Assembly (NCBI GenBank): GCA_950097015.1
Contig: CATNEN010000001.1
Location: 6,805,501-6,869,500 of the forward strand
Length of the DNA stretch: 64,000 nt
DNA from: Macrostomum hystrix
Taxonomy: Eukaryota > Platyhelminthes > Macrostomidae
Direction: 5' to 3'
The notes under the pieces were generated by a model. That model worked only from the letters and a program-made list of their open reading frames with translations. It was not told the origin of the DNA and ran no database searches. Every line of letters begins with the position of its first letter. Position 1 is the stretch's first letter. Shown one piece after another: positions 54,701 through 64,000 of the stretch. The translations under genes were made by a program, and so were the position numbers.

Positions 54701-55493
54701 GAGACCATCACCTGGCGATCTATTGGATGATGAAAATCAGGATATATCAGAACCGGAGACGAAATACATTTGTTCAAAACTGCTTTTGTTTAATAAAAAG
54801 TGGCTTAGAGATTGCTTGAGTATTTGCTACTTGAGAATCAATAAAACCCAATAGGATTATGATCTTAGTGTTATTCTATTTATTAATTGACTGATTGATT
54901 TCATAGTTGCGCAACATTTCTTCGCCCCTGAAACCTTAGAAAAGCATGTTTTATTGATTGAAATTAGATTTTCATTTACATTTTATTCACTAACTATTTC
55001 GTCTCGCCTGGCCTTGTTTTCTATCAATTGGTTTCTTCGGTGAGTAAACAGCCTGCTCAAAGTTATTTTTATTAGAATCATTAAATCGCATTGCAAAGCG
55101 CCTAATGAATTTGAGGTAAAAATTTTTGTTTAACTTTTATTTCCGCAGTTTTTCTCTGATAATGCAGATGATAGATAGATAGTCTTCTTGAACGTTCATG
55201 TTTTCTGTAGTACTACTTAGAGTAGCTTAAACAAAGTAGATAAAATCATTGTGCCCTCCATTGCCGTTCTATTTCACTAATTTGTCCTATCAGTTTCATT
55301 ACTAATTGCAGTGCTGTGTACTACTAGTTTTACTCTATCATGTCATTAAAATAAATAGTAAGCAACAAAACAAGACCAAAATATAATCTAGCTTCAAAAT
55401 CTTCACTAGAATTTAGATTTAAAAAAATAAGGAAAATGTGTTTCTTGTTTTTTTTATTTATACTACTTAGCTTGTGAAGTCAGTTTCTAAACA
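54701..55493. other. UGP2 3' UTR and UGP2-DNAJC4 spacer
   Basis: AT-rich. Candidate poly(A) signal AATAAA at 54840-54845. The missing first exon of the DNAJC4-like gene may be here but no ATG-donor combination is convincing. Confidence 0.4.
54840..54845 (+). terminator. UGP2 poly(A) signal candidate
   Basis: AATAAA 140 nt after the stop; another AATAAA at 54792-54797. Confidence 0.5.
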
Positions 55494-55770
55494 ATCCGGT
55501 TAAATTTGGGATTCCCCATTCTGTTAAGAACTGTCAGGTTAAATTTGGGATTCCCCATTCTGTTAAGAACAGTCAGGTTAAATTTGGGATTCCCCATTCT
55601 GTTAAGAACTGTCAGGTTAAATTTGGGATTCCCCATTCTGTTAAGAACAGTCAGGTTAAATTTGGGATTCCCCATTCTGTTAAGAACTGTCAGGTTAAAT
55701 TTGGGATTCCCCATTCTGTTAAGAACTGTCAGGTTAAATTTGGGATTCCCCATTCTGTTAAGAACAGTCT
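55494..55770. repeat. 39-bp minisatellite, seven copies
   Basis: Nearly perfect 39-bp units with GTTAAATTTGGGATTCCCCA and TTCTGTTAAGAAC(T/A)GTCAG. The low divergence points to recent amplification. Being a multiple of three, it stays open on both strands without coding meaning. It lies directly upstream of the DNAJC4-like exon. Confidence 0.97.
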
Positions 55771-55799
55771 GGAATGTCATCTTAAAAGATCGCCGCTAA

Positions 55800-56847
55800 A
55801 CACCGCAGCAGCTTTGTCACAATAGCCTGCATCGACTGTCAGCCAGCTGGCGCCAGCTGTGGCGCAGCTGCAGCCGCGAAGAGGCGCAAGTAGGCGCTAG
55901 CAAGCGCCGGCTGTCATCGCAACAGGCCAGCAAGAGTCCGTACGAGATTTTAGGCGTTGATCGGCAGGCCAGCCAGAGGCAGATCAAGGCGGCATTCTAC
56001 GCCAAATCCAAGACCATCCACCCGGATGTGAACAAGTCGCCGGACGCTTCTGCCAAATTCAACGCCCTGTCCAATGCCTACAAGGTGCTGGGCGATGCCA
56101 ATAGGAGGCGAGAGTTCGACGATTCGCAGAGGGGCAGGTAAGGCTGCGTGCCTGGGAAATAATAGGGGGAATGGGAAGTTAGAAGGGAATGGGAAGTGAG
56201 AACGGAATGGGAAGTGAGAACGGAAATGGGAAGTGAGGGGGAATTGGAAGTGAGAGGGGGAATGGGAAGTGAGAACGGGAAAGGGATGTGGGAAGGGAAT
56301 TGGAAGTGAGAGTGGAATGGGAAGGAGAGGGGGAATGGGAAAGGGATGTGGGATGGAATGGGAAGTGAGATGGGGAATGGGCAGTGGGAAGGGGAATTGG
56401 AAGTGAGAGTGGAATGGGAATGTGATCAATCCGTCATCATCCACAATTTCATTAACTTCATCCCGCGGCAATTCCAGCGGTCACAGATCCCAGCAGTCCA
56501 CCAGCGACTCAATCGTCGACATCGACCTGCGCACTCGAGACATTCAGGCCAGCTTCGACGCGTTCTATCGAGTGCGCTACCCCGCCATGCTGGCGGAACA
56601 GAGCCGCCTGGCTCGTCTGCGTCGCCACGCCGCAGCCGTCGGCGACATAGTCGACGACAAGAACGACTCAGCGGCCATGGCACAGAAGTCAGCAACTGCT
56701 GTTAAAGCCTACAAGCGCGAATTATTAGCTACCCTTGGCCTGCTCTGCTTGTCATTCATCGGCTTCATAAGCTACGACAACTATGTCAGGGCCGAGGACG
56801 CGGCGCTGCGGCTCCAGGAGAGCGGCGCCAGATCTGACTCCAAGTGA
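55800..56847 (+). CDS. DNAJC4: DNAJC4-like J-protein with one TM segment, 5' end missing
   Basis: Two exons: 55800(open)-56137, ending GGCAG|GTAAGG, and 56478-56847 after ATTCCAG; phases 2/2 agree. The first exon holds a J-domain: YEILGV, AAFYAKSKTIHPDVN with the HPD loop, NALSNAYKVLGD and RRREFD. The AF(Y/F)xKSKxxHPD wording is that of DNAJC4, a small membrane-linked HSP70 co-chaperone. The second exon has a charged linker (DIDLRTRDI, FDAFYRVRYPAML), a cluster of basic residues, and one TM helix near the C-terminus (LLATLGLLCLSFIGF), again as in DNAJC4. The frame opens after a TAA at 55797-55799 and contains no Met before the J-domain, so an upstream exon or a spliced leader must supply the start. 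A GGGAATGGGAAGTGAGA array sits in the intron. DNAJC4 is the best match, but other single-TM J-proteins (for example DNAJC30 type) are possible. Confidence 0.72.
56158..56435. repeat. 16-20-bp G-rich minisatellite in the DNAJC4-like intron
   Basis: Irregular GGGAATGGGAAGTGAGA units, G-rich on the sense strand. Confidence 0.93.
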
Positions 56848-56899
56848 CTGCAGATTGTATGTTTAGGCTTAGACTGTGATCTACCGGATTGTCCGATCT

Positions 56900-57270
56900 C
56901 TAGGATTCACCTGCAGATCCCCCTTTATAAACTCTAGGATTCACCCGTAGATCCCCCCTTGGGCCCTTTACAAAGCTCTGGGATTCACCTTGAGATTCCC
57001 TTTATAAACTCTGGGATTCACCTGGAGATTCCCTTTATAAACTCTGGGATTCACCTGGAGATTCCCTTTATAAACTCTGGGATTCACCTGGAGATTCCCT
57101 TTATAAACTCTGAGATTCACCCGGATATTCCCCTTTTTAAACCCTGGGATTCACCTGGAGATTCCCATTTATAAAGCTCAGGGATTCACCTTGAGATTCC
57201 CTCCGCCAAGTGTGGGCGAAAATCTTCAGCTTTAGTTTATAAATGCACTACCTAGGATTCACCTGGAGAT
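56900..57270. repeat. 33-bp minisatellite downstream of the DNAJC4-like gene
   Basis: Units of about 33 bp, CTCTGGGATTCACCTGGAGA followed by TTCCCTTTATAAA, more divergent at both ends; probably in the 3' UTR or just beyond it. Confidence 0.94.
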
Positions 57271-58904
57271 TCCTTTCGACCTGGGGTTCCCTTTTACTTA
57301 AGAGTAGAAATCCTGTTTCATTTTGCTAGATAGTCTGTTTAAAGCCATTAGCTTATTTCAGCGTAAAATTAAAAAAACGTTGCTACATAACTTAGCTTAA
57401 ATGCTTTCTTCTTAAACTGTACATACATAGTACGTACATATTCGCTTAAATATACGTAATGAATATTTGATCACAATCCTAACTGATAGTAATTATTTAA
57501 AACACAGAAAACACATTGCATGCTTTTGTTTAACTTTTGTTCAAAACAAAATATCTTACAACAAAACAACAGGCATATTTTATTAGTGTATTAAACATTA
57601 AATTGGCCTAGTAAATGGCAGATAATTGTTGATGCTTAATAAATATTGGCTTTATAAGCAAAACTCGTAAACGGCCGCATGAGACAACTCGAAGAAGCAC
57701 TCGGGGATTATTTTAATTGGCTACTATTCCTTGAAATAGTAGAACGAATTCAACAGACTAGCTAGACAAACAGAATATGTATAATGACGCAACTTTGCAC
57801 TGCATACTACTATGAATCCGGTTATGATGAGTAGTAAGTTACGGAATACGAAAAATAAGAAAATTGCGAACAGAATATTCGCAGTTTGAACACAGGATTA
57901 AATAACACCTTTACTAGCTTTAATTAGGCGCAGCGCGATGATATAAAGGTTCAAAAATATGAAAAAATCCATCAAATTGTAAATAAAAGAACACCTTATT
58001 TCACAACTTTATAAGCACACAAAGACAATGCGAAACTGAATGTGCGCCTGTGCGATGAAGTGTCATGCTATGTCCAGCAATCGTAATTAAAACAAAAATA
58101 CAAAACAGAATTAAATCCCTGACTTAAATACTTTTATTGAATAAAGTCCAACAAAAAATCTGAGTTTGCACTTTAGGCTTAGTTTCATTCTGCAATTTTG
58201 AATTAGAACAAGTGGCCTGCTTAAAAATCTTAAACAAAGAAAAAAATCCGGAAAAAAATAATGAAATTCCTGCGCATTTTTAAAGGAGTAATAAAAACAC
58301 GGAAAACTAAATAATCCTGCTTTAATCCCGACAGACGACGCGAATGCGATGTCGAAATAAAATTACCTGAAAAATAAATCTTTACAAAAATTCAAGGCTC
58401 GGCTCGGATACAAAGAAAAGCCTGGGAGAAAAAAAGCTGACAAAAAAATCAGACTACACACGGAAACAGGTTAGAAAATAATACACAATCTCAAATAGGA
58501 GTGTCTCGCCTATCTACAAACACTGGGTAGAGGGTGATTAATTTAGTATGAATTGCAAACTACTTTTCTTTAATTTCGAATGGGTTAATTTTAAAACACG
58601 AATAACTTGTATGTGTGGCACATATAACAAACACATTTTTACGTTACAATAATTGACATTTTTGAGTTGCGTCAAACGCAACTGAGTAGTATATTTACGG
58701 CAAGGAAGATTTTCTAGCGTGGAAAACATATTGAGATGAACGTAGAAGTACTATATATAATAAGTAAGTTATATACGATGGCACAAGTAGATGCGATACT
58801 TAAGCATAAATATAACAAATCATTTCAATTCACTATTGAATTCACATTTCATTGTTAATGCCAGTTACTTCATTTTTTCGAGGCCAGAAGCAAGACTCGA
58901 GGCT
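57271..58904. other. AT-rich intergenic region
   Basis: No recognisable gene, repeat family or splice-bounded exon. It lies between convergent transcription units (DNAJC4-like plus, nuclear receptor minus). Confidence 0.4.
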
Positions 58905-59345
58905 AGGAGGGAGTGTACATCAGAACTAATTTCGGATTGGTTGGGAGCGAGTGTACAACAGAACTAATTTCGGATTGGTTGGGAGCAAGTGTACATCAGA
59001 ACTAATTTTGGATTGGTTGGGAGCGAGTGTACATCAGAACTAATTTTGGATTGGTTGGGAGCAAGTGTACATCAGAACTAATTTTGGATTGGTTGGGAGC
59101 GAGTGTACATCAGAACTAATTTCGGATTGGTTGGGAACAAGTGTACATCATAACTAATTTCGGATTGGTTGGGAGCGAGTGTACATCAGAACAAATTTTG
59201 GATTGGTTGTGAGCGAGTGTACATCATAACTAATTTCGGATTGGTTGGGAGCGAGTGTACATCATAACTAATTTCGGATTGGTTGGGAGCGAGTGTACAT
59301 CATAACTAATTTCGGATTGGTTGGGAGCGAGTGGGAGCCAGTGTA
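58905..59345. repeat. 38-bp minisatellite
   Basis: Eleven or so units of 38 bp: GGGAGCGAGTGTACATCAGA and ACTAATTTCGGATTGGTT. Two positions vary between neighbours (GCG/GCA, TTC/TTT) and CAGA/CATA switches partway. Confidence 0.96.
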
Positions 59346-59802
59346 AATTAAGGTCAGAGACTCAGTGGTGCTATTGACAGCTGTACTAGCCTTAATACCA
59401 CGGCACAATATAGACATAGCTTCAATTTCTTAAAAAATTATGCCATGACAAAGTAATACTAGATCAATCATTGCACTAGAAATTTCGGCTACTTAGATTT
59501 CATATTTGAATGGATCAAACATAGCAATCTAAACGAGAATTTTTTAAGACAAACACGAGCAATAAGATACGGTTATACATAAATAATATAACATCAATAA
59601 TTGCAGCAACAAGTGACTACAAAATCACACCTATAAATTATGTTACGCACGGATATTACATAATATAGTAAATAGCGCAATTTCTTAGTTAAATAGGCTG
59701 GTATTTCAATAAGTCTGTCAGAAGTACTCAAATTTGAGGATATTACTAATACTATATATAATTATTCGTATCGCAGCACGGCTATGAAAAGGCCTGTTTT
59801 CC
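59346..59802. other. Region 3' of the nuclear-receptor exon
   Basis: AT-rich; either 3' UTR or the start of another intron of the nuclear-receptor gene. No exon recognised. Confidence 0.35.
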
Positions 59803-62274
59803 TCACCTGGGAACCATCGGCTCCCGTTTGAAAAGAAAGCCAGGCTGATGCTGTTGCTGCTGCTGATGCTGAAAGTAGTTTGCTGCAGCCGCATAGAAAT
59901 GGCGCGGATCAAGAGACTGCGTAGGAGGCGGTGGCGGTGGCGGTGGCGGTGGCGGCGGCTGCGGCTGCGCCGCCGGTCTATTGAAGGCGCTATGGGAACT
60001 AGCCTCTTTGTTGGACAATTCGAACACCTCCAGTAGCAGCGGATCCAGCTCTTCGCAACGAAATCCGACAACGCGACACAGCTGGCTAAAGTCGGCTGCA
60101 ATCCCTTCCAGAGCGCTAAGTCGATTCATCAGATCGAAAAAGATGCGACGCGATTGCTGAACCGGATGCACACTCTCGATGTACCTAAATTAAAAGAAAG
60201 ATCGAATGATGGAGTATTTTCTAGCTAATAATTACAAAATAGTTATTTGACGGAACTCCTCCTCCGGAGGAAGTATCCGTCGTTGTACATTAGATAAGAG
60301 TTATTTGGCGGAACCCCTCCTCCGGAGGAAGTATCCGTCGATGTACATTAGATAAGAGTTATTTGGCGGAACCCCTCCTCCGGAGGAAGTATCCGTCGTT
60401 GTACATTAGATAAGAGTTATTTGGCGGAATCCCTCCTCCGGAGGAAGTATCCGTCGTTGTACATTAGATAAGAGTTATTTGGCGGAACCCCTCCTCCGGA
60501 GGAAGTATCCGTCGATGTACATTAGATAAGAGTAATTTGGCGGAACTCCTCCTCCGGAGGAAGTATCCGTCGATGTACATTAGATAAGAGTTATTTGGCG
60601 GTACTCCTCCTCCGGAGGAAGTATCCGTCGATGTACATTAGATAAGAGTCATTTGGCGGAACTCCTCCGGAGGAAGTATCCGTCGATGTACATTAGATAA
60701 GAGTTATTTGACGGAACTCCTCCTCCGGAGGAAGTATCCGTCGATGTACATTAGATAAGAGTTATTTGGCGGTACTCCTCCTCCGGAGGAAGTATCCGTC
60801 GATGTAAATTAGATAAGAGTAATTTGGCGGAACTCCTCCTCCGGAGGAAGTATCCGTCGATGTACATTAGATAAGAGTAATTTGGCGGTACTCCTCCTCC
60901 GGAGGAAGTATCCGTCGATGTAAATTAGATAAGAGTAATTTGGCGGAACTCCTCCTCCGGAGGAAGTATCCGTCGATGTACATTAGATAAGAGTTATTTG
61001 GCGGAACCCCTCTTCCGGAGGAAGTATCCGTCGTTGTACATTAGATAAGAGTTATTTGGCGGAACCCCTCTTCCGGAGGAAGTATCCGTCGTTGTACATT
61101 AGATAAGAGTTATTTGGCGGAACTCCTCCTCCGGAGGAAGTATCCGTCGATGTAAATTAGATAAGAGTAATTTGGCGGAACTCCTCCTCCGGAGGAAGTA
61201 TCCGTCGATGTACATTAGATAAGAGTTATTTGGCGGTACTCCTCCTCCGGAGGAAGTATCCGTCGATGTACATTAGATAAGAGTCATTTGGCGGAACTCC
61301 TCCGGAGGAGGAAGTATCCGTCGATGTACATTAAATAAGAGTTATTTGGCGGAACCCCTCCTCCGGAGGAAGTATCCGTCGATGTACATTAGATAAGAGT
61401 TATTTGGCGGAACCCCTCCTCCGGAGGAAGTATCCGTCGATGTACATTAGATAAGAGTAATTTGGCGGAACCCCTCCTCCGGAGGAAGTATCCGTCGTTG
61501 TACATTAGATAAGAGTTATTTGGCGGAACCCCTCCTCCGGAGGAAGTATCCGTCGATGTACATTAGATAAGAGTAATTTGGCGGAACCCCTCCTCCGGAG
61601 GAAGTATCCGTCGATGTACATTAGATAAGAGTCATTTGGCGGAACTCCTCCGGAGGAGGAAGTATCCGTCGATGTACATTAAATAAGAGTTATTTGGCGG
61701 AACCCCTCCTCCGGAGGAAGTATCCGTCGATGTACATTAGATAAGAGTTATTTGGCGGAACCCCTCCTCCGGAGGAAGTATCCGTCGATGTACATTAGAT
61801 AAGAGTAATTTGGCGGAACCCCTCCTCCGGAGGAAGTATCCGTCGTTGTACATTAGATAATAGTTATTTGGCGGAACTCTCCGTTTTAATGTATCTAATC
61901 TAATCTAATGTATCGTTTTTCTAACAATAGGCATAAACAGACCTCTTCAACAGCAGAATGTAGCCCTGGTGAATACGATCAACGCGCTGCATATTAGTTA
62001 ACAGAGGCCGGGCTGAATTGTAGAATTCAATCAATTGAACTAGCGTCAGTGCCAGGTGATCACCAGAACTGGCTTGATGATAGCCAATCATGAATTCGCG
62101 ATACCTTTGCACTAGCTGCTGACCAGTAGGATAAACAGATAGCGCCTGAGTTAATACGCTCAGAGGCACCGAATGCAGCCGACCGTTCATGGCTTTGGAT
62201 TGAAAAGCGAAACAGTCGTGCTCCGGATCGTAGATGGCCACTCCGCGCATTAGAATAAAATGAAATACTCCGCC
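59803..62274 (-). CDS. Nuclear receptor ligand-binding domain, thyroid-hormone-receptor-like (partial)
   Basis: Two exons fit in phase: 62274-61943 (after CAACACAACAG, ends AAGAG|GTCTGT) and 60184-59803 (after AATTTAG). The first has R-x4-YDPExD (GVAIYDPEHD), which matches the helix 5/beta-turn of TR-type receptors. Helices 8-10 follow, with LVQLIEFYNSARPLL and VDRIHQGYILLLKR|YIE across the splice, and then RIFFDLMNRLSALEGI. The activation helix ELDPLLLEVFEL resembles TR ELFPPLFLEVFED. After it comes an unusual tail (F domain) with a run of 12 prolines, a glutamine/histidine tract and a basic FLFKRE motif. The end is ambiguous: TGA at 59803-59805 stops the frame, but AG|GTGAGG at the same place is also a good donor. 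The DNA-binding domain and the first LBD helices should lie to the right; none was recognised up to 64000. TR-like (NR1A) is the best guess; another NR1 receptor is possible. The intron holds a 58-bp array. Confidence 0.75.
60240..61890. repeat. 58-bp minisatellite with a palindrome in every unit
   Basis: About 28 units of 58 bp: GGCGGAACTCCTCCTCCGGA, GGAAGTATCCGTCGATGTAC, ATTAGATAAGAGTTATTT. Each unit contains the perfect palindrome TCCTCCGGAGGA. A marker variant (CTCCTCCGGAGGAGGAAG with ATTAAATAAG) occurs at about 61291 and 61639, 348 bp (six units) apart. Located in the nuclear-receptor intron. Confidence 0.97.
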
Positions 62275-62538
62275 CTGTTGTGTTGCAGTGGGGTGCGAAG
62301 AACTCAAGCTTCAGTTTATAATTAATACAATAGTATAAGTTTGATAAATCTAAAGAGTCCAAGAAGATTAAAGAAGAGGTAGCTCTGAGAGGTATTAAAG
62401 CTTGAAATTTTCGAACGAAGGGTCGGGAGTTCGTGTCCTTGACCATGAGTCTTTTTGTTAGTTAACTAAAGGGTAAATTTGGTACCAGCATTAGGTGTAG
62501 CTAATAGCAGAAACTCGGGTGCTTGTGGTGGACTTAGC

Positions 62539-62591
<53 letters not shown>

Positions 62592-64000
62592 AACAGATGT
62601 ACTGTTCTATTCTATCTATGAATCAGAAAACCGGAAACAAAAATATTATTTGCTTGATGAATTGGAGAAAATGATAGAGATTAACGGAGAGAAATATTAT
62701 TTCATTGTCATCAGAAATTACAGCTAGCTTTAGAATTACCTAAATAGCCATGACTATTATAATAAATAGTAGTTTTTGCATAGGGCACATACACACGCAT
62801 TTGCTCATTATAGATGCATAAAAAACAGTATGGAATATATAGTAATATGACTTTTACAAAGGAACTTTTGCCATACCGCACACAGACAGATGGAAGCCAG
62901 ACACTCGAAAATATATAAATTATGACCAGCGAGCTGTCACGGTTAGCCTTCTAAAAAACGTCCTCCTACACCGAAATAACCCTATACATTCAACTATAAA
63001 CACTGACTGGCACAAGAAGACGCCATTGTAGCTTTAGATATATACAGAAACACAGATGGCAAAAGAAAAATAACGCATATAAGAACAGCCTTAAAAACTG
63101 CAAACTGTTGTACACAGACAGCAGACATATTCACATATCTAGTCATCTAGACGCCAGAAAACTAGACTTATGTAAGAATCTGGGTGATATGCAGATCGCT
63201 ATTTTATCGAATTATTGATTTCAAAGATTCTTCAAACTAAAGCTAGCATTAAAAAAACAATTTTCTGGTCTCAGAAAGGTGCCAGACAGTTAAAACGAAT
63301 TGTTGCCCTAATTTTCACCTTGATTACGTGTCTTTTCCTCTCTCCCTCTCCCTATCTTTCTCATCCTCCGCGTGAAAAGAAGACTTTTTAGGTCTATAAA
63401 AGATAGTAAACAAACAGACCTAGAGCATTAGGGGTCCGGAATTTGGATCAATTTTCATAGCTTTGGGGTCGCGAGACACAAAAACGATAGTACCTTGAAT
63501 GTTTTTGTCCCACATTTGGGGCCAGCATTGAGGAATGTTGAAACATGTTGTGGATTGAGGAAACAGCAAAACCTATGCATATTGCTTTAACCGGTAACAC
63601 CAGAAAGGTACATAAAAAGGGTCTCTCGCCAGAAAAGGAAATTGTGCATTTGGACGCCAGAAAACGATTGTGTGAAAAAAATAATTATATAAATAGTTAC
63701 ATATGGGAGCGAGCCACACACGAAGCAGTAAAAAGTAAATGCCACAATCATTTCTAGGAAATGAAGAACATTAAATGATTATTCTCAATTAAAATACAGA
63801 AAACTTTATTGAACTCTCCACTGTATTCATTGAAGATGATAAACCAATTCAGTTTCACAATCCAATAGTTTCTTAAGACAAGAATATACTCGTATCATTT
63901 ATATATATATTAGTTTTATATTGCTATTTGCGGAGGCAATGTGATAAAGTTAGCAAGAATTTTTACTCAATGCGATGTTTAATTTTGACATTTCTCAAGC
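62275..64000. other. Right flank, no supported gene
   Basis: Should be intron of the nuclear-receptor gene. It contains a (CA)n tract at 62542-62589 and, around 62425-62520, words reminiscent of SINE A (GGTACCAGCATT), too degraded to call. A 70-codon open stretch on the plus strand at 63545-63757 matches nothing I know and has no supporting context. Confidence 0.4.
62542..62589. repeat. (CA)n microsatellite
   Basis: About 24 uninterrupted CA dinucleotides. Confidence 0.98.

Noticed and set aside
55949-56471. 173-codon minus-strand open stretch rich in PFPIP
   Set aside because: Antisense of the J-domain exon and the GGGAATGGGAAG array.
63545-63757. 70-codon plus-strand open stretch
   Set aside because: No recognisable family, no splice sites and AT-rich surroundings; it falls in what should be a nuclear-receptor intron.

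Overview
The window is animal (metazoan) nuclear DNA. It carries at least nine protein genes with spliced exons bounded by GT/AG sites, and orthologues or relatives of CIP2A, ZNF277, UGP2, DTX3L, DNAJC4, a TRH-receptor-like GPCR and a nuclear receptor. It also has two tRNA-derived SINE families and one LTR retrotransposon. Nothing is vertebrate-specific; a lophotrochozoan or flatworm-like invertebrate is my best guess, with low confidence. About 45% of the window (roughly 30 kb) is tandem repeat. Nearly every long intron is filled by its own minisatellite with a unit unrelated to the others, while the exons between them remain open and in phase.

Layout, left to right. 1-5.7 kb: microsatellites and a 22-bp array inside the intron of a minus-strand TRH-receptor-like GPCR, whose first exon is 5707-6486. 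6.8-13 kb: three intergenic arrays; the third is split by an internally deleted LTR element (10264-12328) with a 5-bp target duplication. 14.1-16.9 kb (-): unrecognised two-exon gene, 230 aa. 18.1-19.9 kb (-): unrecognised three-exon gene for a four-TM protein of about 161 aa. 21.6-26.35 kb (-): seven-exon DTX3L-like ubiquitin ligase that also contains a macrodomain. 28.4-39.1 kb (+): CIP2A, eight exons seen, first exon not found. 41.7-46.7 kb (+): ZNF277, seven exons, complete. 47.9-54.7 kb (+): UGP2, three exons, complete. 55.8-56.85 kb (+): DNAJC4-like J-protein, 5' end not found. 59.8-62.3 kb (-): ligand-binding-domain exons of a nuclear receptor resembling thyroid hormone receptor, with a proline/glutamine-rich C-terminal tail; its DNA-binding domain lies beyond the window or was not found.

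The genes do not form a pathway. The DTX3L-like gene and CIP2A are divergent and may share a promoter region around 26.4-28.4 kb. CIP2A, ZNF277, UGP2 and DNAJC4 run head-to-tail on the plus strand. ZNF277 and UGP2 each have a good 3' splice site 27-30 nt upstream of the ATG, which means either 5'-UTR introns or spliced-leader trans-splicing. All exon limits were derived by hand from splice consensus, reading-frame phase and remembered family sequence; none was tested with RNA data or a database search.
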